Assembly (NCBI GenBank): GCA_964388485.1
Contig: CAYMAS010000004.1
Coordinates: forward strand, 62,001-126,000
Length of the DNA: 64,000 nt
DNA from: JBCDKH01 sp964388485
GTDB taxonomy: Bacteria; Planctomycetota; Phycisphaerae; Tepidisphaerales; Tepidisphaeraceae
Direction of reading: 5' to 3'
Shown: piece after piece, positions 8,397 through 16,454 of the stretch
Layout: each line of letters begins with the position of its first letter
How positions within the stretch are numbered: position 1 is the stretch's first letter
The notes under the pieces: model-generated
Told to the model about the DNA's origin: nothing
Database searches by the model: none
Seen by the model: the letters and a program-made list of their open reading frames with translations, nothing else
Program-made: the position numbers and the translations under genes

Positions 8397-8471
8397 ATGC
8401 CGAAGCCGCGCCGCCGCCGCAAGATCGGATCCAAAAAGCGTAAAGCCCGCCGGGATCGTCGTAAGAAGTAG
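8397..8471 (+). CDS. 24-residue very basic protein (possible COX24/mS38-like or bTHX-like ribosomal peptide)
   Basis: The reading frame ATG to TAG encodes 24 residues, 15 of them Arg or Lys: MPKPRRRRKIGSKKR, then KARRDRRKK. It is preceded by a purine-rich stretch (GAAAGAGACGAG) suitable for ribosome binding. It is followed 63 bases later by a clear hairpin-plus-T terminator. Size and composition resemble the tiny ribosome-associated peptides annotated in several phyla as AURKAIP1/COX24-domain or bTHX proteins. The spacing of the basic blocks fits the former somewhat better, but the peptide is too short for a firm assignment. Confidence 0.65.
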   Translation: MPKPRRRRKIGSKKRKARRDRRKK

Positions 8472-8534
8472 GACCGCGTGTCCCTCGGCTGACGCGCCTC
8501 GCCTGCTTCGGGCGATCTCCGCAGAGCAACCTGA

Positions 8535-8559
8535 GCCGTCGCCGCAAGGCGGCGGCTTT
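8535..8559 (+). terminator. Intrinsic terminator after the small basic protein gene
   Basis: The stem GCCGTCGCC pairs with GGCGGCGGC around the stable tetraloop GCAA, followed directly by TTT. It lies 63 bases after the stop of the 24-residue protein gene, supporting that gene as a separate transcription unit. Confidence 0.7.
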
Positions 8560-8664
8560 CGCTCACGTTGCACCGCCGTAGCCGTAGACGTAACTCGTGC
8601 TGAACCACAACCTACTGGCTGCCGCTGTTATGACAGAGGCCGCGTTTGCCGCGAGCTCCTCTCC

Positions 8665-8753
8665 GTCATCCCGAGCGAAGTCGAGGGGCCTCGCCTCGCA
8701 GCGACTAGCGAACAGACGAGGTCCTTCGACTCGCTTCGCTCGCTCAGGATGAC
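8665..8753. repeat. Long inverted repeat, copy 2 (GTCATCCCGAGC family)
   Basis: It begins GTCATCCCGAGCGAAGTCGA and ends in a diverged inverse (TCGCTCGCTCAGGATGAC). The arms are imperfect, unlike copy 1. Most of the 8472-8862 gap is made up of this repeat and two hairpins. No gene is visible in the gap. Confidence 0.75.
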
Positions 8754-8798
8754 GAAACAGGCATCGGGCAACTCAAGATGCTCCGGTTTCGGCAACAT

Positions 8799-8823
8799 GC
8801 CCCGCCCCATGACGCGGGGCTTT
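8799..8823 (+). terminator. Hairpin with T-run 40 bases upstream of ppk
   Basis: The 7-bp stem GCCCCGC/GCGGGGC with loop CCCATGAC is followed by TTT. It lies between repeat copy 2 and the polyphosphate kinase start. It may end an upstream transcript or attenuate ppk. Confidence 0.5.
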
Positions 8824-8862
8824 GCTCGTTGCAGCGGCACCCTTCACCTACGGTGCGGATGT

Positions 8863-10974
8863 ATGACAGTCGCAGAGTCTGGTGAATCATCCGCATCGAG
8901 CGACCCAGTAGAGGGAGGTCGCTACTTCAACCGGGAGTTGTCGTGGCTCGACTTCAACTCGCGCGTCCTCGAACTCGCCGAAGACGCGACGCTGCCGCTG
9001 CTGGACCGGGTACGGTTCTTGGCGATCTTCGCAAGCAATCTCGACGAGTTCTTCATGAAGCGCGTCGGCGGGCTGCAGCGTCAGCGGGCGCTTCGGGTTA
9101 CCAGCCGCACCATCGACGGCCTCGGTGCCGAAGAACAACTCGCCCTGATTCACGACCGCGTCCCGCTGCTCATCGATCGGCAGGTCCGATGCTGGTTCGA
9201 CTCGCTGCACCCGAGCCTCAAGCAGCACGGCATCAAGGTCTGCCCGTGGAAGGACCTCACTGCCGCCGACAAGGAAGAGGCCGGCCGGTTCTTTCGCACG
9301 CAGGTCTTTCCGATCCTCACGCCGCTCGCCGTTGACCCGGGTCATCCGTTTCCGTTCATCAGCAACCTGAGCAAGTCGCTGGGCGTGATGATGCTCGACC
9401 CGCGGACGAACGAGCGGAGCTTCGTCCGCGTCAAGCTGCCCGAGAACCTGCCCCGCTGGGTCCGCCTGCCACCGGACGATCATGCCGACGATCGCTTCGT
9501 CAGCTTGGAGAACGTCATCAGCGGCAACCTGCCGTTGCTCTTTCCGGGCATGGAACTCCTGGAAAATCACCTGTTCCGCGTCACCCGCAACGCCGACGTC
9601 GAGGCGGACGAGGAAGACGCCGACGACCTCCTGGCCGTCGTCGAGCAGGAGCTTCGCCAACGTCGCATGGCCAGCGTGGTCCGGCTCGAGACGCCCACGT
9701 CGATGAGTGCGGAGATGCACGAGCAGATCCGTCTGGCGCTCAACGTCGCGGAGGAGGACTGCTACAAGCTCGAAGGGCCGATCGACATGGACGACCTGAT
9801 GTCGCTGGCCGACGTCGATCGGCCGGAGTTGTCGTTCAAGCCGTGGAAGCCAATTACGCCGCCGCGGCTGGACGATGAGGACGCGGACATCTTCAGCGTC
9901 ATCGCCCAAGGCGACGTGCTGGTGCACCATCCTTACGACAGCTTCACCGCCAGCGTCGAGCGGTTCGTCCTCGAGGCCGCCGAGGACCCGGACGTCCTGG
10001 CGATCAAGATGACGCTCTACCGAACGAGCCGCGACAGCCGGTTCGTCGACGCGCTCATCCGTGCCGCCGAAGAGGGAAAGCAGGTCGCGGTGCTCGTCGA
10101 GCTTAAAGCTCGGTTCGACGAACAGCGGAACGTGAGAATTGCCCAGCGTCTGGAGAAAGCAGGCGTTCATGTCGTCTACGGCATCGTCGGGTTCAAGACA
10201 CACACGAAGCTCGCCATGGCCGTCCGGCAGGAAGGCTCGCAGCTCAAGACCTATGTCCACGTCGGCACCGGCAACTACAACCCGCGTACGGCGGCGCTCT
10301 ACACCGACGTCGGCCTCTTCACTTCAGACGACGCTCTCGTCGGCGACGTGATCGAGCTGTTCCACACGCTCACCGGCCGCAGCGCCGAGCGGCAGTATCG
10401 CAAGCTGCTCGTGGCGCCGACGAACATGCGGGACCAGTTCCTCGAGCTGATCGACCGCGAGATCGAAGCGGCCAAGCGTGGCGAGTCGTCTGGCGTGGCG
10501 GCGAAGATGAATCAGCTGCAGGATCGTAAGATCATCGAGAAGCTGTACGAGGCGTCGGGTGCGGGCGTGCCGGTGGATCTGGTGGTGCGTGGCTTCTGCT
10601 GCCTGCGTCCGGGGGTGCCGGGGCTGAGCGAGACGATCAACGTGACGTGCATTTTAGGTCGATTTCTTGAGCACAGTCGCATTTTTCGCTTCCACAACGG
10701 CGGCGAGCCGTTGTACTTCCTCGGCAGCGCGGACTGGATGGTGCGGAACCTCGACTTCCGTGTCGAGGCAATCGCGCCCGTCGAGGACGACAAAGCTCGC
10801 GAGCGGCTGGCGGAGATCCTCGACGGCGCGTTAGCGGCGAAGAAGAACGCCTGGAGCCTCGGCCCCGACGGCACCTGGACGCCCAAACAAGAAGCCGGCG
10901 GCGACGGGATGGAGTTCCAAGTCGCGATGATGGACGACGCCCTGTCTCGCGTCCAGTCACGCCGACGGCGGTAG
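8863..10974 (+). CDS. ppk: Polyphosphate kinase 1
   Basis: Reversibly transfers the ATP gamma-phosphate onto inorganic polyphosphate chains. With the ATG at 8863 the protein is 703 residues, normal for PPK1. The N-terminal domain starts YFNRELSWLDFN, followed by FLAIFASNLDEFFMKRVGG. The autophosphorylated histidine is His466 in HVGTGNYNPRTA. A second conserved active-site histidine is His611 in FRFHNGG. FKTHTKLAM and FLGSADWMVRNLD are further family blocks. The frame is open far upstream, but that stretch runs through repeats and lacks similarity, so it was rejected. No ppx gene is adjacent. Confidence 0.96.
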   Translation: MTVAESGESSASSDPVEGGRYFNRELSWLDFNSRVLELAEDATLPLLDRVRFLAIFASNLDEFFMKRVGGLQRQRALRVTSRTIDGLGAEEQLALIHDRVPLLIDRQVRCWFDSLHPSLKQHGIKVCPWKDLTAADKEEAGRFFRTQVFPILTPLAVDPGHPFPFISNLSKSLGVMMLDPRTNERSFVRVKLPENLPRWVRLPPDDHADDRFVSLENVISGNLPLLFPGMELLENHLFRVTRNADVEADEEDADDLLAVVEQELRQRRMASVVRLETPTSMSAEMHEQIRLALNVAEEDCYKLEGPIDMDDLMSLADVDRPELSFKPWKPITPPRLDDEDADIFSVIAQGDVLVHHPYDSFTASVERFVLEAAEDPDVLAIKMTLYRTSRDSRFVDALIRAAEEGKQVAVLVELKARFDEQRNVRIAQRLEKAGVHVVYGIVGFKTHTKLAMAVRQEGSQLKTYVHVGTGNYNPRTAALYTDVGLFTSDDALVGDVIELFHTLTGRSAERQYRKLLVAPTNMRDQFLELIDREIEAAKRGESSGVAAKMNQLQDRKIIEKLYEASGAGVPVDLVVRGFCCLRPGVPGLSETINVTCILGRFLEHSRIFRFHNGGEPLYFLGSADWMVRNLDFRVEAIAPVEDDKARERLAEILDGALAAKKNAWSLGPDGTWTPKQEAGGDGMEFQVAMMDDALSRVQSRRRR

Positions 10975-10995
10975 GTGGCGTCAACGGCTCCGCGG

Positions 10996-11073
10996 GTCAT
11001 CCCGAGCGCAGCCGAGGAACCTCGCCTGATCCCGAACGCGGTCCCTCGACTCGCTGCGCTCGCTCGGGATGAC
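10996..11073. repeat. Long inverted repeat, copy 3 (GTCATCCCGAGC family)
   Basis: It begins GTCATCCCGAGCGCAGCCGA and ends TCGCTCGGGATGAC. It fills the gap between ppk (plus strand) and the convergent membrane-protein gene, where it could act as a two-way transcription stop. Confidence 0.8.
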
Positions 11074-11093
11074 GGAGGATAGATCTGGCTGCT

Positions 11094-11528
11094 CTATTCC
11101 GTCGCGAGCCAGACGAACCACGCGGCGAGCAAACCTCGCAGCGACCACGTCAACGTCCGCAGCCAGTTGGATGCCGCCAATTGTCGCGCCAGCTCGACGT
11201 CTGGTCCGGTCGCGAGCTTGTTGTGCAGCGGCACCTGCCACAGGGCGGTGCTGAGCCAGACCACCAGCACCAAGGCCACGCCGACCATGGTCGCCCAAAG
11301 CGGCACGGTGGGTGGCCGTTGGAACAAGAGCCAGACTGCAGTCGCCGCCTCCGCCAACATCAACGGCCCGACGAGCGGCGTGATCGAGGTGACGTGCTGC
11401 CGGTGGTACACCGCCCACCCGTCGCTGCCGACCGCCGCAAAGAGCGGGTAGTGGACGAGCTGAATCGTCCAGATCAGCCCGACGAGCATCCAGGTGGCAG
11501 CGGCATGCACGAGCAGGAGGGCCATCAC
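11094..11528 (-). CDS. Four-helix membrane protein of unknown function
   Basis: A 144-residue integral membrane protein with about four hydrophobic helices (residues about 4-24, 50-70, 78-98 and 125-142). Conserved-looking polar residues sit near the first helix (WTIQLVHYPLF) and in YHRQHVTSITPLVGP. I recognise this general pattern from uncharacterised bacterial membrane proteins but cannot give a function. It is the last gene of a minus-strand group after the uronate-dehydrogenase-like gene, separated by a palindrome. Confidence 0.7.
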   Translation of the reverse strand: MMALLLVHAAATWMLVGLIWTIQLVHYPLFAAVGSDGWAVYHRQHVTSITPLVGPLMLAEAATAVWLLFQRPPTVPLWATMVGVALVLVVWLSTALWQVPLHNKLATGPDVELARQLAASNWLRTLTWSLRGLLAAWFVWLATE

Positions 11529-11545
11529 GCAAAGCGTATTCGGAT

Positions 11546-11574
11546 GAGCCGCGGCCCCATGGTCCGCGGCTCAG
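11546..11574. repeat. GAGCCGCGG palindrome, copy A
   Basis: A perfect 10-bp stem TGAGCCGCGG/CCGCGGCTCA with loop CCCCATGGT. It lies between the stop of the sugar-acid reductase gene and the start of the next minus-strand gene. Related palindromes occur at 21347, 54830, 58789 and 58930. Confidence 0.8.
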
Positions 11575-11587
11575 GAATTCGAAGCTG

Positions 11588-12454
11588 CTACACATCCTCC
11601 CGCAGCCCCGACTTCTGGCCGGCAGCGAGGGCGTGGTCGAGGACGTCGTGCAGGTGCAGCTTTGACAGCTCGTCGTTTATCTCCGTCAGGTCGTCCTGCG
11701 GCTCGTAGCCGAGGAGGTCGACCGCGGTGGTGATGTCCATCTTCTTGAACCGTGAGTTGCTCAGACCATGGACGACGGCGAATTTCAGATGCTCGGCTTC
11801 GACGGCCCGGGTCAGCAGCTGGTTGAGGTCGCGCTTGCTCACGAACGAGTCGAGCAGCTTCACGGCGGCACCGGCATCGGCCACTTTGCTGATCGGCTGG
11901 AACGCGCCGATGCGAACGGCGATGCACTGGACGCCTTCCTGCTCGGCCATGTACCGGCCCATGGCTTCGCCGAAGCACTTCGTCACGCCGTACAAGTCGC
12001 CAGGATTCACCGGATCGTTGGCGGCGACCTGGCGGTCGCTCGCGTAGCCGCCGACAGCATGAATGGAACTGGCGTAGACGACGCGGCGGACGCCCCCGGC
12101 TTTGGCGGCGGCGAAGAGGTTGTACGTGCCGACGATGTTGTTCGGCAAAAGCGAGTCCCACGTCGCACTCGGCGACGGATCGGCGGCGAGATGGAGAACG
12201 ACGTCGATGTCCTCGCAGGCTCTGGTGCAGTCGTCGAGGTTCGTGATGTCAGCCGTCACCACGTCGCCATACTTGGAGACGCTTGATGAGTCGTCCTCCT
12301 CGCGACAGAGCAGTCGGAGGTCGAGGTGGTCGCCGGCGTGCTCTGCGAAGTAGCTGCCGATGTTGCCGGCAGCGCCGGTGACGAGGACGCGTAGCTTGCC
12401 GCGGCCGACGTGCGACTCATGGATCGGGTGGAGCAATGTGAACGATTCCGACAT
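11588..12454 (-). CDS. NAD-dependent epimerase/dehydratase, uronate-dehydrogenase-like
   Basis: A 288-residue extended short-chain dehydrogenase. The nucleotide-binding motif is GAAGNIGSY (residues 27-35). The catalytic set is Ser near 129-130 and Tyr155/Lys159 in YGVTK. NIVGTYNLFAAAKAGGVRR, YASSIHAVGGY and CIAVRIGAFQP follow the pattern of uronate dehydrogenase, which oxidises glucuronate or galacturonate to the aldaric acid lactone. The start was chosen as the ATG of MSESFTLLHP; an upstream extension overlaps the neighbour. It lies 52 bases after the lactonase gene, which fits a lactone-opening partner. Confidence 0.8.
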   Translation of the reverse strand: MSESFTLLHPIHESHVGRGKLRVLVTGAAGNIGSYFAEHAGDHLDLRLLCREEDDSSSVSKYGDVVTADITNLDDCTRACEDIDVVLHLAADPSPSATWDSLLPNNIVGTYNLFAAAKAGGVRRVVYASSIHAVGGYASDRQVAANDPVNPGDLYGVTKCFGEAMGRYMAEQEGVQCIAVRIGAFQPISKVADAGAAVKLLDSFVSKRDLNQLLTRAVEAEHLKFAVVHGLSNSRFKKMDITTAVDLLGYEPQDDLTEINDELSKLHLHDVLDHALAAGQKSGLREDV

Positions 12455-12506
12455 GCTCGCGGTTGTAATCGGAGTCGACACTGCGGCGGAAGGCACGACT
12501 TGTTGC

Positions 12507-13529
12507 TCAGATGAGCACGCAGACCGGCTTTTCAATGCTGATCTGTGCCCCGTCGATGCTCGTCAGCTCGCCGCTCTGGGGGCAAAGGTCGAAGACGACG
12601 ACGTTGTTCGAGTCCATGTTCGCGACGATCATGCGGCGGCCGTCGGGCGTGATGGCGAAGTGCCGCGGGTGCTCGCCGCCGCACGGAGCATGACCGGCGA
12701 CCTCAAGCTTTCCGCTGTCGGCATCGCGGCGGAAGATGGCGATCGAATCGTGGCCGCGATTACTGGCGTAGAGGAATCGGCCGTCGTTGGAGATCGCGAT
12801 CTCCGCCGACTTGGAGAACTTGTCGAACCCATCCGGCAGGGTCGGCACGATCTGGACCGGCGTCGCTTGGCCGTCGTTCCAGGCGAGGACGCTGACAGTG
12901 TTGTCGAGCTCACCCAGGACGTAGAGGAAGCGACCGTCGTCGCTGAAGGCAATGTGCCGCGGACCGGCACCGGGCGTGATGTCGATCGTCGCCGGCTCGA
13001 AGGGCCGGAGCGTCTGGCCGACGATCTCGTAGACGTAGACCTTGTCGGCTCCGAGGTTGCACGACAAGCCCAAGCGGCCGTCAGGCGACGTGCGAATGTT
13101 GTGGGCGTGCGGCCCTTTTTGGCGTTGCTCGTTCGGACCCGAGCCTTCGTGCTGATCGAAGAAGACACGTTCGCCGATGGCACCCTCGGCATCGAGTTGG
13201 AACGCCGCGACGCTGCCGCCGCCGTAGTTGGCGGCGAGGAGGAGCTGGTTGTCCGCGGCCAGGTGCACGTGGCACGTCCCGCCGCCGCCAGTCGGCTGCG
13301 CTTCGCCCATCGGCTTGAGGTCACCGGTGCTCTCGTCGATCTCGAATGCCGCGACGCCACCGTCGCCGCCAGCTTCGCTGACCGAGTAGACGATCGGCAT
13401 GTCCGGATGCTTCGCGAGATACGTGCCGTTCTTGACGTCGCCTGCGACGCGAGCCTCCGCGAGGGTGCCGTCGTCGTGGAGCGTGGTCTGATAGAGGTGC
13501 GAGCCGTAGGTGCCGAGGTAGATGCGCAT
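12507..13529 (-). CDS. Seven-bladed beta-propeller lactonase (6-phosphogluconolactonase YbhE type)
   Basis: A 340-residue cytosolic propeller. MRIYLGTYG at the N-terminus, a GGGTCHVHLAADNQLLLAAN block, GPHAHNIRTSPDG, GAGPRHIAFSDDGRFLYVL and GEHPRHFAITPDGRRMIVAN are the repeated histidine-containing blade motifs of the lactonase family. It hydrolyses 6-phosphogluconolactone or a related sugar lactone. The start was set at MRIYLGTYG because a longer frame overlaps the divergent MFS gene. Being co-directional with a uronate-dehydrogenase-like gene, an aldarolactone could be the real substrate. Confidence 0.85.
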   Translation of the reverse strand: MRIYLGTYGSHLYQTTLHDDGTLAEARVAGDVKNGTYLAKHPDMPIVYSVSEAGGDGGVAAFEIDESTGDLKPMGEAQPTGGGGTCHVHLAADNQLLLAANYGGGSVAAFQLDAEGAIGERVFFDQHEGSGPNEQRQKGPHAHNIRTSPDGRLGLSCNLGADKVYVYEIVGQTLRPFEPATIDITPGAGPRHIAFSDDGRFLYVLGELDNTVSVLAWNDGQATPVQIVPTLPDGFDKFSKSAEIAISNDGRFLYASNRGHDSIAIFRRDADSGKLEVAGHAPCGGEHPRHFAITPDGRRMIVANMDSNNVVVFDLCPQSGELTSIDGAQISIEKPVCVLI

Positions 13530-13580
13530 GGCCGAGTCTAACGCATCCACGTACAGGAGCGGGAGTAGGCTCCGCCGCTG

Positions 13581-14843
13581 ATGCCGGAGCCGCTGTCGAC
13601 TGAACCAAAAGCTCGTCACGACCCCTACGCCGCCTTCCGGGTTCCGGCCCTCCGCAATTACCTCATCGCCGGTACCCTCGTCCGTCTCGGCACGGGCGGG
13701 CAGGCTCTGGCCATTAGCTTCGAGGTCTACGACCGTACCGACTCGTACCTCGCCCTCGCGTGGGTCGCGCTGATGCAGGCCATCCCGATGCTCCTGCTCA
13801 CGTTGCCCAGCGGCGTGCTGGCAGATCGGTACGACCGACGCAAGCTCATGCTGCTGGGCATGGCTGGCACGTCGCTGACCAGCATCGGCCTTGGGCTCTT
13901 CTCCGCGGCACAGGGCTCGATCGGCCTGATGTACGCCCTGCTCTTCGTCGACGCCTGCTTCCTGCGACTGACGTGGCCAGCGCGTGCGGCGCTCTTGCCG
14001 ATGCTGGCGCCGCGGGCGATCTTCGAAAGTGCCGTCAAGTGGCGGTCCAGTCTGGGCCAACTCAGCGGCTTGGGCGGACCGGCGATCGGCGGGCTCATCA
14101 TCGCCTGGTACCTGCCCGCCGCCTACTTCGTCTCTGCCGCGTCGACGGTTGCGTTCATGATCGTCCTCACGACGCTCAGGGTGAATGCCAAGCCCGAGCC
14201 GAGCGACTCCGCCAAAGGCATGGCCGGCGTTGTGGCGGACGTTCGCGAAGGCCTCGCCTTCGTCTGGCGGCAGAAGCTGGTCCTGGCGGCGATCTCGCTC
14301 GACCTCTTCGCCGTCCTCCTGGGTGGTGCAACCTACCTGCTGCCCGTCTTTGCCAAGGACATTCTCGGCGTCGACGAGCGAGGCCTAGGCCTGCTCGCCA
14401 GTGCTCCCGCTGCCGGAGCGGTGGTGACGGCGATGATCCTCGCCTACTTGCCGCCGATGAAGCGGGCCGGCCTGACGCTCCTGCTCGCCGTTGCCGGCTT
14501 CGGCATGGCAACCATCGTCTTCGGCCTGTCGACCAACTTCTGGCTGTCGCTCGCCATGCTCTTTCTCACCGGCGTGTTCGACAACGTCAGCGTCGTCGTC
14601 CGCCATACGCTCGTGCAACTCGCCACGCCCGACGCCATGCGAGGCCGCGTCAGTGCCGTCAGCAGCATGTTCATCAGCAGCTCCAACGAACTCGGCGGCG
14701 TCGAGAGCGGCCTGGTCGCTGCTTGGACGACGCCCGTCTTCAGCGTCGTCAGCGGCGGCGTTGGGACCCTCGTCATCGTCCTCGCCTGGGCGGGCCTGTT
14801 CCCGGACCTACGACGCCTTCAGCGGCTCGATCAGGTCGGATAG
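13581..14843 (+). CDS. MFS transporter, EntS-like (MFS_3)
   Basis: A 420-residue inner-membrane protein with about 12 hydrophobic helices. It carries the loop 2-3 motif GVLADRYDRRKLM of the major facilitator superfamily. The N-terminus AFRVPALRNYLIAGTLVRLG and the FDNVSVVVRHTLVQLATPDAMRGRVSAV block are typical of the EntS/MFS_3 exporters, which extrude siderophores, drugs or other small molecules. It is divergent from the lactonase with a 51-base gap. No siderophore genes are nearby, so its substrate is unknown. Confidence 0.85.
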   Translation: MPEPLSTEPKARHDPYAAFRVPALRNYLIAGTLVRLGTGGQALAISFEVYDRTDSYLALAWVALMQAIPMLLLTLPSGVLADRYDRRKLMLLGMAGTSLTSIGLGLFSAAQGSIGLMYALLFVDACFLRLTWPARAALLPMLAPRAIFESAVKWRSSLGQLSGLGGPAIGGLIIAWYLPAAYFVSAASTVAFMIVLTTLRVNAKPEPSDSAKGMAGVVADVREGLAFVWRQKLVLAAISLDLFAVLLGGATYLLPVFAKDILGVDERGLGLLASAPAAGAVVTAMILAYLPPMKRAGLTLLLAVAGFGMATIVFGLSTNFWLSLAMLFLTGVFDNVSVVVRHTLVQLATPDAMRGRVSAVSSMFISSSNELGGVESGLVAAWTTPVFSVVSGGVGTLVIVLAWAGLFPDLRRLQRLDQVG

Positions 14844-14868
14844 GGGTCGTTTCTGCTACGTTGCCGCG

Positions 14869-16326
14869 ATGCGACTGCCTCGACTCGCCCTCCTCGCGTC
14901 TCTCTTTTTCACACCTTTCGCCTCAGCGGAGCTGAAGCTCGGCACGCCCTTCTCGAACCACATGATGGTCCAGATGGATCGGCCGATTCCTGTCTGGGGC
15001 ACGGACGAGCCGGGCATGACGGTGGTCGTCGCCTTCAACGACGAGCTGACGAAGGCCGTCGCTGATGAGAACGGAGACTGGCGCGTCGAGTTGCCGGCGA
15101 CGGACGAGATCGGGCCGCACACGCTGACGGTCCACACGCCGATCGAGTCGATCAGGCTCAAGAACGTCATCGCCGGCGACATCTTCCTCTGCAGCGGCCA
15201 ATCGAACATGGGCTGGCGTGTCCGGCAGACCAACAACGGTGACGAAGCCATCGCCAACGCCGACAACGATCAGATTCGCCTGCTCCGCATTCCGCGGCAG
15301 ACGCAAGACGAACCGGTCGAGACGATCGACGTCGCCTGGGAAGTCGCCGACGGCAAGTCCGTGGGCCGATTCTCCGCCGTCGGCTACTACTTCGGCCGCA
15401 AGGTCCACCGCGAGACGGGCCGACCCGTCGGGCTCATCGACTGCTCGTGGGGCGGCTCGAAGATCCACGCCTGGCTGCCACGCGAAGTGCTGCAGCAGTA
15501 CGACAGCTACGAAGCGACGCGGCAAGACATGGCCGAACGGACCGAAATCTTCCACACGAACCTCAAAGCTTGGAAAGACGCCGGCGAGGAAGGCCCCCGT
15601 CCCACGTCCAACGGCGGCGGCCCGCAGCACCAGATGGCCGGCCTCTACAACGCCATGACCCACCCCCTCGGCCGAATGCCGATCAAGGGCGTTCTCTGGT
15701 ATCAAGGCGAATCCGACACCTCGCGGCCTGGGCCGTACCAGGTCATGTCCCGCGACCTCGTGCAGGTGTGGCGTGACCGGTTCCTCGACCCGTCGCTGCC
15801 CGTCTACTTCGTCCAGCTGCCGAACTTCATGTCGAGTCCGGATCTGTGGCGGCGATTTCGCGAAGCTCAGCGGGCGCTGTCAGATGACGAGCACGTCGAG
15901 ATGGTGGTGACGATCGACGTCGGCGACACGCGGGACATTCACCCGCGCAATAAGCTGCCGGTCGGCGAGCGACTGGCCCGATTTGCACTCAGGGACTTGT
16001 ACGGCATGGACGTCCTTGCCGAATTCCCGATTCCGACGACCATCGAACGCGTTGATGCCACCACCCTTCGTCTAACCTATGACCACGTTGGCGACGGCCT
16101 GACGCTGTCCGGCGGCAGCCGCCCGCTCGGCTTCGTCGTCGTCGACGCAGACGGCTCTCCCTCTCCCGCCGAAGCGACCATTGAAGGCGACAATGTGATT
16201 CTCCTCCGAACCGCCGACGCCGACGACGCGGCGAAGGTCTGGTACGCCTTCGAGGCCGATCCCGACGTCAACCTCGTCAACAGCGAAAACCTCCCGGCGG
16301 TCCCATTCGAGATGAGCATCGACTAG
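14869..16326 (+). CDS. Sialate O-acetylesterase family protein
   Basis: A 485-residue secreted SGNH-type carbohydrate esterase. The signal peptide is MRLPRLALLASLFFTPFASA. Residues 21-100 form the beta-sandwich-like N-terminal part (NHMMVQMDRPIPVWG). The catalytic Ser112 is in CSGQSNMGW. GVLWYQGESD is the block carrying the oxyanion-hole residues, and Asp356/His358 in DIHPRNK complete the triad. The family removes O-acetyl groups from sialic acids and other sugars and is abundant in planctomycetes. It starts 26 bases after the MFS gene and may be co-transcribed. Plant- or algal-glycan deacetylation is as likely as sialate. Confidence 0.9.
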   Translation: MRLPRLALLASLFFTPFASAELKLGTPFSNHMMVQMDRPIPVWGTDEPGMTVVVAFNDELTKAVADENGDWRVELPATDEIGPHTLTVHTPIESIRLKNVIAGDIFLCSGQSNMGWRVRQTNNGDEAIANADNDQIRLLRIPRQTQDEPVETIDVAWEVADGKSVGRFSAVGYYFGRKVHRETGRPVGLIDCSWGGSKIHAWLPREVLQQYDSYEATRQDMAERTEIFHTNLKAWKDAGEEGPRPTSNGGGPQHQMAGLYNAMTHPLGRMPIKGVLWYQGESDTSRPGPYQVMSRDLVQVWRDRFLDPSLPVYFVQLPNFMSSPDLWRRFREAQRALSDDEHVEMVVTIDVGDTRDIHPRNKLPVGERLARFALRDLYGMDVLAEFPIPTTIERVDATTLRLTYDHVGDGLTLSGGSRPLGFVVVDADGSPSPAEATIEGDNVILLRTADADDAAKVWYAFEADPDVNLVNSENLPAVPFEMSID

Positions 16327-16454
16327 CGCCGCATATTCCTCGACGTTTGCGTGCAACGGTTCGCGGTCCGTCCGCTCGTTCATGAAGCCTTCATCTCGAG
16401 CGAAGCGAGACATGACGGATCGAACCTCTGGTAGCAAAGACGAGAGGAGCAAGC

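Noticed and set aside
8104..8862. N-terminal extension of ppk
   Set aside because: The frame runs through the TIR element, the small basic protein gene and a terminator; PPK1 similarity begins near 8863.
8887..10260. A 457-codon minus-strand frame opposite ppk
   Set aside because: PPK1 motifs are clear on the plus strand; the opposite translation is compositionally biased and matches nothing.
12360..13541. A 393-codon plus-strand frame across the reductase and lactonase genes
   Set aside because: It covers two well-supported minus-strand genes and shows no domain pattern.
16327..16454. A further GTCATCCCGAGC repeat copy
   Set aside because: Only short fragments (CTCGAGCGAAGCGAGACATGAC) resemble the family; no inverted arms are visible.
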